From: Actinomycetes bacterium | GTDB lineage: Bacteria; Actinomycetota; Actinomycetes; Mycobacteriales; Mycobacteriaceae | Length of the DNA stretch: 64,000 nucleotides | Direction of reading: 5' to 3' | Assembly (NCBI GenBank): GCA_023461275.1 | Contig: JAEYMI010000052.1 | Coordinates: forward strand, 32,797 to 96,796 | Shown here: piece by piece, positions 24,936 to 34,377 of the stretch | Layout: the number at the start of each line of letters is the position of its first letter | Numbering within the stretch: position 1 is the stretch's first letter | The notes under the pieces: model-generated | The model's input: the letters and a program-made list of their open reading frames with translations, nothing else | Database searches by the model: none | Told to the model about the DNA's origin: nothing | Program-made: the position numbers and the translations under genes

Positions 24936-26226
24936 AGACGTGCGTGATGTCGCTCGACGATCCGGTACTGCCGTCCCACGAGGCGTGTTCGGGTCGTCGG
25001 TGCTTGCCATCGTGGTTCGCCGACGGCGGCTCTCGCCACGGCTGCAACCAGATCGCCGCGACCACAGCGACCACCGCGGTCGCGATGGTGAACGACACCG
25101 CCACCGCCATCGACGAGTGACCCGCCACAATTCCGACAATTACGGCAATCAACGTGGTGACGACCAAAAAGACCTTCATCGCAAGGGCTTCGGCGCTGCG
25201 GTTGGCCACCTTGAGATGGATGCCGAGCACCACCACCCACGCGCTCAACGCGTACTGCACCGACATCACCACGATGATCTCCCGCGTCGGGGCAAACGAA
25301 TCCCCCAGCAACATCCGGCCGATGCCATCGGGCAACACCCGCAGGATCACTCCGGCGATCGCGGCGATCGCCGACAATCCCACCGCCACCTTCACCAGCA
25401 GTCGCCAGGTCTGCACCGGATGCCGACCGGAGCGTGCCGACTCCGGAATCACCAGCAGCGGCACGGCGGTCATCACGATCGCCAGCGGAGCGAGGACGGC
25501 CGTCGCCCCGCGGACCGCGGCCACCGCCTCGGGATCCACCCACGACGCCACGAGCACCAGCACGATGAACACCGTCACCTGCTCGAGTCCGGCGTCGACT
25601 CCGTAACGAAGCCGATCGCGACCGCCGTCACGCAACCAGGCACCCAGTCCGGTGAACCGTGGCCGCACGCGCAGGTGGAACATCAAGCCGAGCAGGGCGA
25701 TCAACGCCATCGCGCACCAGCCGCCCACCAGCCACTCAGTGGTCAGCCATCCCGGACTCGTCCAGGTCAGCATCAGCAGGACAACGCTAGCCGCGCACCA
25801 CAACCCGTCCCAGAGCGCGGCGAGGTGCGGCGAGTTCACCGTGATGGCGACGTACCGCAGGACGTCCTGCATCAACACCACCGGCACCGCGAGCGCGAGA
25901 GTGTATGTCTCGGTGGTGATTCCGGAGCTGAGACCGAACACCAACACGATGACGCCCATCACCGCACCGGCGAGCAGCGCCGCCGCCACGGCGTGTCCGC
26001 CGTGCTCCCGGATCACTCGATCCTCCCGCCCTGCGGACAGCAGCAGCGTGGTCCCCAGCGCACCCCGCAACAACCCGACGGCCGCGGCGAGCAGCGTGAA
26101 CATCAACGAGATTCGGCCGAATTCGTCGACGCCGGCGACCACCGCGAGCGCGAAGAGAATCAATCCGTTGCTCACGCTGGAGAAGACCTGATCCAGCGTG
26201 CCGCAGATCATCCTCAGCTTTTCCAT
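24934..26226 (-). CDS. Wzx-type polysaccharide flippase, module 2
   Basis: About 430 residues, 12 or more hydrophobic helices. It is a close paralogue of the module 1 flippase: RMICGTLDQVFSSVSNGLIL at the start and the same DAGLEQVTVFIVL segment mid-protein. It presumably flips the module 2 repeat unit. The frame is open upstream to 26349, but ATG 26226 (after GGGAAAGC) matches the paralogue start. It is a single gene, separated from the rest of module 2 by the plus-strand GH71 gene and transcribed divergently from it. The tail is hydrophilic. Confidence 0.86.
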   Translation of the reverse strand: MEKLRMICGTLDQVFSSVSNGLILFALAVVAGVDEFGRISLMFTLLAAAVGLLRGALGTTLLLSAGREDRVIREHGGHAVAAALLAGAVMGVIVLVFGLSSGITTETYTLALAVPVVLMQDVLRYVAITVNSPHLAALWDGLWCAASVVLLMLTWTSPGWLTTEWLVGGWCAMALIALLGLMFHLRVRPRFTGLGAWLRDGGRDRLRYGVDAGLEQVTVFIVLVLVASWVDPEAVAAVRGATAVLAPLAIVMTAVPLLVIPESARSGRHPVQTWRLLVKVAVGLSAIAAIAGVILRVLPDGIGRMLLGDSFAPTREIIVVMSVQYALSAWVVVLGIHLKVANRSAEALAMKVFLVVTTLIAVIVGIVAGHSSMAVAVSFTIATAVVAVVAAIWLQPWREPPSANHDGKHRRPEHASWDGSTGSSSDITHV

Positions 26227-26358
26227 GACGTCAGCTTTCCCACGACACTTCCCCCCGGCACGGTCGAAGACCCCGCACCATTCCGATTGGCATGCGAATA
26301 CTCGTGTGCTGGTGCGCTTCTCACCGGCACCGATGAGTGACTTGACCAAAGTTCTTTA

Positions 26359-26386
26359 TTGTGACCACATCGACTCGTACTAGTTA
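26359..26386 (+). promoter_or_regulatory. Putative promoter of the GH71-like gene
   Basis: TTGTGA (26359-26364) and TAGTTA (26381-26386) are separated by 16 bases in the 240-base divergent gap upstream of the glycosidase gene. The boxes are near-consensus, and the spacer equals that of the leftward promoters in the island. Confidence 0.45.
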
Positions 26387-26466
26387 CGTGTCCATACATG
26401 ACCGGCCCGGATCGTTGCGCGTATGGTGACGTGGGATCAGCCCGTCGGGGGGCTACAGGAGGAACG

Positions 26467-27954
26467 ATGTCACCATCGCGTCGCCGTCGATCACGACGGT
26501 TGCCGCTGGTCACAGCCCTGCTCACGGCAGGAGCCGTCAGTGCGCTCCTGGTGATGTGCGGTGCGCCCGTGGTCTCGGAAAGCCCGCGATCAACTGCGGC
26601 CACGCCGTACCTCCCCGTCGACACCGCACCGGCAACCGGCGGGCGAATGGTCTTCGCCCACTACATGCCCAACTTCCCCATCTCCATCGACAATCTGCCC
26701 GCCGCAACGGATTACTACACCACCCAGTATCTGAACCCGTTGGGCGAGAACGGTGTTCATGCCGCTTACGGTGGCTGGCTGCGCAACCGCCCGATGGCCC
26801 GCACACCGTCGACCGATTCCAACTGGCGCAATGTCAACGTGGGAGTCGAGATCGATCAGGCGCGCAGCATCGGCATCGACGGATTCGCCGTCGACACCCT
26901 CGTGCCGCGGACGACGAGCACCATCGTCAACGACATCCTGTCGGTGGCCGCGACCAAGAATTTCAAGATCCTCATCACGATGGACATGAACGGACCGGTC
27001 GCCACCCAGTCGCAGACGGGCTTCGTCAACGACCTCGTCTCGTATGCGAAGAGTCCCGCCGCGATGCGTCTGGCCGACGGCCGGGTGGTCATCAGCACCT
27101 TCCGGGCCGAGGCCAAGTCGGTCCTGTGGTGGAAGACGGTCCTGATGGCACTGAAGATGCGGGGCGTCAACGCCGCGTTCTACCCGATGTTCCTCGACCC
27201 CAACGCCAACCTCGATCAGTTCGCGCCCATCAGCTACGGAATGGGCTATTGGGGCGGACGCAATGCCGACAGCTTCCCCGCCACCGACACCGGCGCCGGC
27301 TCGCCGGTCAACGTGATCAAACGCGCACAGGCCCTGGGCAAGTCGGTCATGTCGCCGGTCGCCTTCGGCGACAGCCGGCCACGCGACGGCACGTTCGACG
27401 AATCGCGCAATGCCGAAACACTGCGCGACAGCTGGCGTGTCGCCCGCGAGCAGAACGTCAACTGGGTGCAGATCATGACGTGGAATGACTACGCGGAGAA
27501 CACCTCGATCGCGCCGTCGGCCAAGAACGGCTACCGGCTGCTCGACCTGTTCGCCTACTACGTCACGCAGTTCCGGTCCAACGCCGATCCGACGATCGCC
27601 CGCGACGTGGTCTACCTGACCCACCGCACCCAGATGGCCGCAGCCAAACCGGTTTTCCCCGAGACCAAGCTGATGACGGCTCGTCCGGGCAGCCCGGCAG
27701 CGGTCGATCAGATCGAGGTCACCACGTTCACCCGCGGACCGTCGATCGCCGCGGTCACCGTGAACGGCAAGACCAACTACTGCGACGTTCCGGCCGGCGT
27801 GAGTTCCTGCGCGTTCGCACTCGAACCCGGTCCGGTCTCGGCCGGGATCTACCGCGACGGCTCCTGGGTGGCGCTCACCCAGTCGCCCAACGACCCCACC
27901 GCGACTCCCACCGTGCAGGACATGCAGTACGTCGTCGACGGCGGATTGCGCTGA
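26467..27954 (+). CDS. Secreted GH71-like alpha-1,3-glucanase (mutanase-like)
   Basis: A 495-residue exported enzyme. It starts at ATG 26467 after AGGAGG, with a basic N-terminus (SRRRRSRRL), a hydrophobic helix and a predicted signal cleavage around residue 40. The catalytic domain begins VFAHYMPNFP and ends with WVQIMTWNDYAENTSI, the characteristic GH71 pattern (TWNDYxE). GH71 enzymes hydrolyse alpha-1,3-glucan; here the substrate may be the module 2 polymer. A small beta domain follows after residue 400. It is the only plus-strand gene of module 2 and converges on the Wzz-like gene at 28011. Confidence 0.85.
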   Translation: MSPSRRRRSRRLPLVTALLTAGAVSALLVMCGAPVVSESPRSTAATPYLPVDTAPATGGRMVFAHYMPNFPISIDNLPAATDYYTTQYLNPLGENGVHAAYGGWLRNRPMARTPSTDSNWRNVNVGVEIDQARSIGIDGFAVDTLVPRTTSTIVNDILSVAATKNFKILITMDMNGPVATQSQTGFVNDLVSYAKSPAAMRLADGRVVISTFRAEAKSVLWWKTVLMALKMRGVNAAFYPMFLDPNANLDQFAPISYGMGYWGGRNADSFPATDTGAGSPVNVIKRAQALGKSVMSPVAFGDSRPRDGTFDESRNAETLRDSWRVAREQNVNWVQIMTWNDYAENTSIAPSAKNGYRLLDLFAYYVTQFRSNADPTIARDVVYLTHRTQMAAAKPVFPETKLMTARPGSPAAVDQIEVTTFTRGPSIAAVTVNGKTNYCDVPAGVSSCAFALEPGPVSAGIYRDGSWVALTQSPNDPTATPTVQDMQYVVDGGLR

Positions 27955-28010
27955 ACCACTGCCGATTGGCTGCGGCACTCGGGCTTTCCGGGTCACCGGT
28001 GGATTCCGGA

Positions 28011-29294
28011 TCACACGTAGATTCCGGCCAGGGTGTCGGTCGGCGCGGCATGCGTGGTCACCACACCGAGTAGCGGCGTGCCGAGCGTCGACACCGTGCG
28101 CACCGCATCGATCAGCGCCACGCGCGTCGACAGCGTCGGCGCCACCGCCAGCACCACGGCATCGGCCATCGACATCGCGATCTGCGCGCCGATCGGAGTG
28201 GTCAACGATGGCGCGTCGATCACCACGTAGTCGGTCTTGGTCCGCAACCGCTCCAGCGCCTCGGCCAGCGCCCGCTCGTCGGTCTGGCCGATCGGCATCG
28301 ACACCAGATCAATGTTGCCGTGAGATTCGTTGTCGCCGAACATCTCCGCACCGTCAGAGGTGAGGCTGAGTACTGACACCGACGCGCCGCTCGCCGCGAG
28401 CCCTTCGGCGAAGACCGCGCTGACCACACTGCCGGAGGTTTCCGGCCGGTCGGCGATCGCGGCGATCGCCAGGCCACCCTCGTCGGGTACCGCACCGACC
28501 ACCGAGGCACGGCTGCGGGCCGCCACGGCGAAACCTTCGGCCACCTCGGCGAGAGCGGGCGGCAGTTCGGCCGACGCGAAGTCGACGCCCTGACTACCTC
28601 CGAGCTCATTGCCCCCGATCTGGTTACCGAAGTCGGCCAATACCGGTGCGTCGGAGATCTCTTCGATCTGACCGCGCGAACGCAGGGTGGTGTCGAAGTA
28701 CTCGAGGAACCAGAGGATAGCTGCGCTGACCATCAGCGCGAGCACCGCGGCGAGCGTCAGGATCAGGCCGAGCGGATACCCGCTGCGGGTGGCACCGTCG
28801 GCGGTCGCGGTGTTGATCACGGTCACCAGCGGCGGCACATTGGGATCGTTCTCGACGTTCTCGATCTTGGCGATGTACTTACCGAACACCGACGCGTACC
28901 CGTTGGCGATGTCGGCCGCGGCTTGCGGGTCGGCGTCGGTGGCGGCGATCTGCATCACCACGGTCTTGTCGACGTTGGTCGCAGACACCTTCGACGCCAA
29001 CGCGGTTGGCGTGTCGGTGAGCCCCAGCTTGTCGATCACCGTCTGCGCCAGATCGTCACTCTTGATCATCGTCAGATAGCTCTGCGCGCGTTGGCGCGAG
29101 AAGAGGTCGCCCTGGTAGGCGCTGGCCGAGGTCTTCACATCGGGTGCGCGCAGGAACATGGTGGTGGTCGCGGTGTAGCTGGTGGATTGCGACGAGCCGT
29201 ACGCCACCCCACCGACCATCGCGATCATCAAGGCCACCAATACGATCGGCCATCGACGGCGCAGGATGTACCAACTGAGCTTCAAGATTTCCAT
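28011..29294 (-). CDS. Wzz-like co-polymerase with degenerate kinase-like domain, module 2 (a)
   Basis: A 427-residue protein with TM1 at about 17-33 and TM2 at about 174-196. Between them is the extracytoplasmic Wzz domain, and behind them a cytoplasmic domain resembling bacterial tyrosine kinase ATPases. The Walker A position reads AIADRPETSGSVVSAVFAEG (about 280-299), lacking the GKS/T lysine, while a Walker B-like TDYVVIDAPS (about 355-363) survives. No tyrosine cluster at the C-terminus. It probably regulates chain length but cannot autophosphorylate in the usual way. It is last in the module 2 operon. Confidence 0.83.
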   Translation of the reverse strand: MEILKLSWYILRRRWPIVLVALMIAMVGGVAYGSSQSTSYTATTTMFLRAPDVKTSASAYQGDLFSRQRAQSYLTMIKSDDLAQTVIDKLGLTDTPTALASKVSATNVDKTVVMQIAATDADPQAAADIANGYASVFGKYIAKIENVENDPNVPPLVTVINTATADGATRSGYPLGLILTLAAVLALMVSAAILWFLEYFDTTLRSRGQIEEISDAPVLADFGNQIGGNELGGSQGVDFASAELPPALAEVAEGFAVAARSRASVVGAVPDEGGLAIAAIADRPETSGSVVSAVFAEGLAASGASVSVLSLTSDGAEMFGDNESHGNIDLVSMPIGQTDERALAEALERLRTKTDYVVIDAPSLTTPIGAQIAMSMADAVVLAVAPTLSTRVALIDAVRTVSTLGTPLLGVVTTHAAPTDTLAGIYV

Positions 29295-29295
29295 G

Positions 29296-30024
29296 TCAGA
29301 CCCGTTCCTCTTCGTGCTCGAAAGATGCTGTGGCAGGTGTGGTTCGGCGTAGTCGGCCGAAAGTCGGAGTCCGGCGCAGTCGGCCGAGGCCCACGACGCG
29401 GCCGGACCGTCCGAGTCCGGCAGCCGCGCCGAGGCCGATCAGCACACCCACCGTTGCGCCGATCACCAGGTACAGAGCGCCATCCGGCGCCGACGGCTCG
29501 CTCGCCGCAACAGCCGGGGTGAGGACCACCGGCTGCACTGGCGATTCCGCCTGTGTCGAGGGTTTCTCGATGTTCTCGACCGCATCGCTGAAGGCCGTCG
29601 CGGTCAGGTTCGCGATATCGGCCGACTGCACGGCGCTCGGAGCGTTCACGTGGATCTCCATGATCACCGTGTCGGGCACCAGCCGGCCGGACACGTCCGA
29701 TTCCAGGTCTGCTTGCGCGACACCGGATTTACGGGCCACCCTGGCAAGCACGGCCGGCGATGTCAGCACCTCGAGGTAGCTCGACATTCGCTGCTGGGTG
29801 AACTGATCGCCGTAGGACGACGACGTCGACACCGAGTCCGGTTGCGCCGATCCGGTGGAATCGTTCCACGCCGGCGTCGCGATGAATACCCGTGCGGTCG
29901 AGGTGTATTCGACCGGGGTCAGGGCCACGCCCGCCAGCGCCGCGAGTATCCCCACGGCCACCGACGCGGCGACCAGCCACCAGCGGCCCCGCACCGCCGC
30001 CATCAACGCCCGATAGTCGGTCAT
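29296..30024 (-). CDS. Wzz-like co-polymerase, module 2 (b)
   Basis: A 242-residue protein with a basic N-terminus (MTDYRALMAAVRGRWW), TM1 at about 18-36, a Wzz extracytoplasmic domain with STARVFIATPAW, TM2 near residue 190-210, and a short basic tail (GLGRLRRTPTFGRLRRT). It has no kinase-like domain, so the pair with the preceding gene resembles a split modulator arrangement. ATG 30024 overlaps the polymerase stop (ATGA); the much longer upstream open frame is a shadow of that gene. Confidence 0.83.
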   Translation of the reverse strand: MTDYRALMAAVRGRWWLVAASVAVGILAALAGVALTPVEYTSTARVFIATPAWNDSTGSAQPDSVSTSSSYGDQFTQQRMSSYLEVLTSPAVLARVARKSGVAQADLESDVSGRLVPDTVIMEIHVNAPSAVQSADIANLTATAFSDAVENIEKPSTQAESPVQPVVLTPAVAASEPSAPDGALYLVIGATVGVLIGLGAAAGLGRSGRVVGLGRLRRTPTFGRLRRTTPATASFEHEEERV

Positions 30025-32423
30025 GATCGTCCTCCAGTGGTCACCATGTGTCGGTCGGTCGTGTGTTCGTCGAGTGGGTCGGGCTGCGCGTCGAGTGGGT
30101 CGGGCTGGGCCGCAGCCGGGCTCGCGTCGTGGTGTGGGTCCAGGCGACGGGGGTCTCGGTAGCGCAACGACCTCGGCAACCACGACCGGTCCATCGGACC
30201 GCCCGGCATCTCGGGAATCTTCCGGATGAACCACGCGCTGAGCATGATGAACATCAAGTACGACATCGCCTGCAGCAGCGAGCCTCTCAGCAGGATCAGC
30301 AGGTAGAACGGCAGGATCGCGCCCACGACGGTCGGCATCGACGCCATTCGCATCTGCCGGTCGATGTCGGTGTCGAGCCGGTAGAGCACATACCCGACGA
30401 CGGCCATCCCCAGCAGCACCGCCACCCAGCCGCCGCTGAGGAAGAACTCCACCCACAGTGGCGCAGACAGATTGGTGAACGGATAGCCGCGCGCGTCGGC
30501 GATGAAGATCCCGGTGTCCTCGGGCTTGTTCGGCCACATCGCGCGCGGGAACCACCACAAGAGCACGCCCAGCATCTGCCGGCCGGGGATCACCCCGTCC
30601 CGGTTGGCGATCAGGATTCCGTTGGCGATCTGTGCGAACGAGTCGTAGTCGGGCGAGAGCAGCGAGTCCACCGGGTTGGTCGACTTGAACTCGGCCTGCT
30701 TGGAATAGCGGAAGGCGTCGGCCATCGGGAAGAGCACCACCAGCCCGATGACGAAGGCCAGCACCATCGTTCGATACCGGGCCCGGGTGGCGAACAGGCC
30801 GAACGCCACGGTGGCCGCGAGGATCGCCGTACCGGACAGGTAGCGGGCGTTGGAGATCGGATTCATGGTGTTGGCCAACAGGATTCCGATGACCACGGCG
30901 AACACCGCACTGCTCCACCGGCGCGACGGGGCAAATGTCATGCCCAGTTCGGCCGCCGCGGACATCTCACGCCGGTACCGCATCCACGCCACCCACGCCA
31001 CCAGCAGTGTCATGAATGTGCAGGCGCGCACGAGGATTCCGAGCGATCCGGGACGCCAGATCACGTCGTAGTCGGCGAAGGCATCGACGCGGCTGCGGGT
31101 GAACTGAATCCAGCCGATCTTCGACAGGTAGTAGAGGTTGAACACGATTGCGAAGAGCGACAACATGATCAGTCGCTGGAAGGACACCGTGACGATGGCC
31201 TGCGCGGCGTCGGGCACCGGTGCGTTCCCTCGACGGCGACCGCGTCGGCTTCCGGCCCGGGGCGCGGTCTGCGTAGCGACGAAGCAGCCGAACAGGAAGG
31301 CCACACACCCCAGCAGAACAATCAGGGCGGCCTGGATGACCAGCGTCCAGTCCGAGCGCGCGACGGTGACCGGGAAGCTGTGCTCCCGCAACTGCACCAT
31401 CGGCGCCAATCCCATGAAGGCATAGGTGAAGACCCAGAACGTCATCTCATACAGGCGACGCTCACCACGTCGGATCAGCCAGGACAGCCGCCATGAGGTC
31501 AACAGCACGATCGGCATGGACCACCACCAGAGCGTGCCGGACTCGTTGGAGGTGGATGCCACCATCGACGCCGGGATGAGAACGGCGAGCACCGCGAAAC
31601 CGAACAGCGCGATCCATCCGGCTGCCGCGCTGCCCTCGGCCGCAGTTGAGCTTTCGACTGTCTCGGCTTCGGTTGCGCTCTCGGCCGGCTCGTCGGCGGC
31701 AGGGTCGGCGGTCTCGTCGCGGGCGGCCATCGCCTGCCCGGGACCCACCAGCAGTGCGGCGATCAGCCCGACGCCGGTGAGTGCCACACTGATTCCCACC
31801 AGACCACCGCGCCACGAATCGGTCACCGCGGCGGCGAGCACTCCCCCGACAAATGCGGCCACCGCCATCGCGCCCACCATCCGGCGATACGACCCGGCCC
31901 GTCCACTGCTGCGGCAGTAGAGTGCGATCGCGGCACACCACACCGCGACGGCAGCCGTAATTGCCACCAGCACAAGATCACTCGACGCGATACCGACGGC
32001 CTGCAGAACGCACGAAGTGATGACCAGCAGGGCCGCGGCGATCAGCGCACGACGCATCGTCGACCGCCACTGCCACACGGGCACCGCGGTTTCCGACGGC
32101 GTCAGCGCGACGGATTCAGGGATGTCGTCCGGCGTCGGCTCGGTGTCATCGGGCGCCCAGTCGACGTCGTTGTCTACCCAGTCGACGTCTTCGGGCGCAC
32201 CGTCGACGTCCTCGCGAGCACCGTCGAGGTCATCCGGCGCCCAGTCGACGTCCTCGTGTGCCCAGTCGACATCGGGACGTGCCCAGTCGATGGCCTCACC
32301 CGGCACCTCGACGTCATCAGCCGGGACCACGAACACGCGCGCCTCGGTCTCACTACCGGTCGCAGAGTTGCGGCGGACCACATTGGGCGTCGAGTCGGTG
32401 CGAGCGCCGTTCGTGGCGGTCAT
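30021..32423 (-). CDS. EPS polymerase (Wzy-like) with acidic heptapeptide-repeat N-terminus, module 2
   Basis: An 800-residue membrane protein, much longer than usual Wzy proteins (about 400-500). Residues 1-115 are a hydrophilic, acidic extension with seven tandem 7-residue units (46-94) of the type DWAPEDV. About 12 or more helices follow, with a large extracytoplasmic loop containing DAFRYSKQAEFKSTNPVDSL and the conserved GYPFTNLSAPLWVEFFLSGG that resembles O-antigen polymerases. The C-terminal tail has repeated DPLD units. It polymerises the module 2 unit. The repeats are on the side of the N-terminus, presumably cytoplasmic. ATG 32423 overlaps the upstream stop. Confidence 0.82.
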   Translation of the reverse strand: MTATNGARTDSTPNVVRRNSATGSETEARVFVVPADDVEVPGEAIDWARPDVDWAHEDVDWAPDDLDGAREDVDGAPEDVDWVDNDVDWAPDDTEPTPDDIPESVALTPSETAVPVWQWRSTMRRALIAAALLVITSCVLQAVGIASSDLVLVAITAAVAVWCAAIALYCRSSGRAGSYRRMVGAMAVAAFVGGVLAAAVTDSWRGGLVGISVALTGVGLIAALLVGPGQAMAARDETADPAADEPAESATEAETVESSTAAEGSAAAGWIALFGFAVLAVLIPASMVASTSNESGTLWWWSMPIVLLTSWRLSWLIRRGERRLYEMTFWVFTYAFMGLAPMVQLREHSFPVTVARSDWTLVIQAALIVLLGCVAFLFGCFVATQTAPRAGSRRGRRRGNAPVPDAAQAIVTVSFQRLIMLSLFAIVFNLYYLSKIGWIQFTRSRVDAFADYDVIWRPGSLGILVRACTFMTLLVAWVAWMRYRREMSAAAELGMTFAPSRRWSSAVFAVVIGILLANTMNPISNARYLSGTAILAATVAFGLFATRARYRTMVLAFVIGLVVLFPMADAFRYSKQAEFKSTNPVDSLLSPDYDSFAQIANGILIANRDGVIPGRQMLGVLLWWFPRAMWPNKPEDTGIFIADARGYPFTNLSAPLWVEFFLSGGWVAVLLGMAVVGYVLYRLDTDIDRQMRMASMPTVVGAILPFYLLILLRGSLLQAMSYLMFIMLSAWFIRKIPEMPGGPMDRSWLPRSLRYRDPRRLDPHHDASPAAAQPDPLDAQPDPLDEHTTDRHMVTTGGRS
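32142..32288 (-). repeat. Seven 21-bp tandem repeats in polymerase gene
   Basis: Seven in-frame 21-base units encode DWARPDV, DWAHEDV, DWAPDDL, DGAREDV, DGAPEDV, DWVDNDV and DWAPDDT. Repeat number may vary by slippage without shifting the frame. Confidence 0.9.
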
Positions 32424-33223
32424 GAGCCGGACTCCGCCCACAGCTTGGTGAAACCTGGGTAGGCGTCGGTGGCGCCGTAGTTGACGAACACCTCGAAGGT
32501 CGCGAAGTTCCCGCGCCAGCGGCTGATTCGCGGGTCCTTGACGATGGTCTTGTTGCCGTCGGGTAGGACTATCGCCAGCTTTCCGCCGTCTACCCGCACC
32601 GAGACCGTGCTGGCGGTTTTGCCGTCCACCGGAAGGGGTTTGGCGAAACTACCGGAGGCGATCACCTCCAGCGGCTCACCTAGATCGGGCGATTTCACCG
32701 AGACGTTCCAGTTGATCGGTGTGATCACCAGGTGCATCCCGAACGGTGGTGCCGCCTGCGGGATCTTGTTCTGCAACTCACGTGAGATCAGCAGCGCCAC
32801 CGCACCATACGTGTCACCCTGACCGGGTCGGAACACCCAGGAGGCGCCGAGATCACGCACCGGGCTGAGCAAGTCGGGCGTCGAGAAGTAGCCGGCCACC
32901 CGGCCGGTCGAGGTCGGCGTGAACGTCAGGGTCCGGTCGAAGACTTTCATCCCATCGCCCGGCGCGACCAACCCATTGGAGTTCGTCGCGGGCTGTCCAC
33001 TACCGAACGTCGCCGGCACCGGGCCGTCGGGCGCAGCCGAGAAGTCCGACGACACCCGCATGCCGGGCACCTCATCGTGCTGCTCTGGCCGGACGAAGCC
33101 CCAATACAGGTTGACCGCCATCACGATCACGGCGACCACCACCAGCGCGATCCGCACCCACATCCGTCGTCGGCCCGCCAGGCGTCCCCCCAGCAGACCT
33201 CGATTCGACTTCATGAACATCAT
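32420..33223 (-). CDS. Membrane-anchored hypothetical protein, EPS-island family A
   Basis: A 267-residue paralogue of the lipoprotein at 7745-8533, sharing DFSAAPDGPVPATFGSG, GASWVFRPGQGDTYGAVALL, MHLVITPINWNVSV and NFATFEVFVN. Instead of a lipobox it has a single N-terminal membrane helix (about 23-43). The extracytoplasmic body is beta-rich, perhaps a lectin-like sandwich. It is placed between the polymerase and a glycosyltransferase with ATGA overlaps on both sides, so it is probably made in step with them. Function unknown; a role in polymer binding at the surface is inference. Confidence 0.75.
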   Translation of the reverse strand: MMFMKSNRGLLGGRLAGRRRMWVRIALVVVAVIVMAVNLYWGFVRPEQHDEVPGMRVSSDFSAAPDGPVPATFGSGQPATNSNGLVAPGDGMKVFDRTLTFTPTSTGRVAGYFSTPDLLSPVRDLGASWVFRPGQGDTYGAVALLISRELQNKIPQAAPPFGMHLVITPINWNVSVKSPDLGEPLEVIASGSFAKPLPVDGKTASTVSVRVDGGKLAIVLPDGNKTIVKDPRISRWRGNFATFEVFVNYGATDAYPGFTKLWAESGS

Positions 33224-34377
33224 CGGACCACCCCCGTCGTATCCCCCGACACAGCCATGGACGCGGTGTAGATGTCGGCGAGTTGGTCTGCCACCCTGCG
33301 CATTCCGAACTCGGCGCGCACGGCATCTGCGCCGCGGCGGCCCATCGCCGAGAGTTCCACGGGGTCGGCGAGCATCCCGGTGATGGCCGACGTCAATCCG
33401 CGCACCGTACCGTCGACGACGCGCCCGCAGTCGTTGACGGCGACGAAGTCGGCGAGTCCGCCGTCGCGGCAGATCACCACCGGCGTCTGCACCGAGAGTG
33501 ACTCCACCACCGTCATACCGAACGGTTCCCGATGTGCGGGAAGAACATAGACCGACGCGGCGGACAGGCGTTCCATTGTGTGATCGGGCGCGAGCGCCGG
33601 TTCACGCCGGAGCCGGTCGGGCCCGAAACCCGATGCGGCGATGAGATCGTCGACCTCACGTTGCATTCCACCGTCCGGACCGATCACGGTGAAGCGCGCC
33701 CTGGTCCCCACCGACAGGAGTTCGATGGCGGCCCGGACAAAAACCTCCGGCCGCTTGCGCGGATGCAGGCGAGCCATGAACAACACCTCCGGCATCGCCG
33801 ACGCCGACAGCTCCGACGGTGGCGACATATGTTCCGGTACACCGTTGCTCACCGTTTCGGTGGGCAACGCACGGCCCATCACCATGCCGATGTCGTCACG
33901 TTCGCGATCGTTGAGGACCAGCACCCGCTGCGCGCGGCCGAGCAGCCTGCGGGTCGCCACCGCATCGATCAGCGGCGCGGCCGGATTCTCACTCGGGATG
34001 ATCATCCCGTGCGGCTGAACCACATACGGCACACCCGACGCCGCGATGGCCCCGGCCGCCGGCATCGTCACCAGGTCACGCGAGATGTGGATGTGTGCGA
34101 CGTCGAACTGGTTGGCATGCCGACGCAGCCACGCCCGCATCCCCCGTGCGTACACCGTCGCGTATCCGACCCGCCGCGACAGGAGCGTGGCCGGGAACGG
34201 CCGGATCAGCTGTCCGCACGCCTCGGCCGGAGGTTGGTGATAGCCCAGCACCCCGGTCACCAGGGTCACCTCGTGGCCCGCTTCACGCAGGGCCGCACAC
34301 TGATTCATCGCCACTGTCGTCGGGCCGCCGTAGCCGCCGTCCGGACTGACCGCGGCGAGCACATGCACGATGTTCAT
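33220..34377 (-). CDS. GT4 family glycosyltransferase, module 2
   Basis: 385 residues, GT-B fold, close to the enzyme at 11564-12703: GGYGGPTTVAMNQ, HIHISRDLVTMPA, VQPHGMI, VSNGVP, LARLHPRKRPEVFV-type segment (here MARLHPRKRPEVFV) and an intact EX7E in REPFGMTVVES. It adds a sugar of the module 2 repeat unit. ATG 34377 overlaps the stop of the upstream acyltransferase; its own stop overlaps the family A membrane protein. Confidence 0.88.
   Translation of the reverse strand: MNIVHVLAAVSPDGGYGGPTTVAMNQCAALREAGHEVTLVTGVLGYHQPPAEACGQLIRPFPATLLSRRVGYATVYARGMRAWLRRHANQFDVAHIHISRDLVTMPAAGAIAASGVPYVVQPHGMIIPSENPAAPLIDAVATRRLLGRAQRVLVLNDRERDDIGMVMGRALPTETVSNGVPEHMSPPSELSASAMPEVLFMARLHPRKRPEVFVRAAIELLSVGTRARFTVIGPDGGMQREVDDLIAASGFGPDRLRREPALAPDHTMERLSAASVYVLPAHREPFGMTVVESLSVQTPVVICRDGGLADFVAVNDCGRVVDGTVRGLTSAITGMLADPVELSAMGRRGADAVRAEFGMRRVADQLADIYTASMAVSGDTTGVVR

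Noticed and set aside
29296..30918. 540-codon version of the Wzz-like gene
   Set aside because: The first 298 codons are an out-of-frame reading of the polymerase; the real start is ATG 30024 overlapping the polymerase stop.
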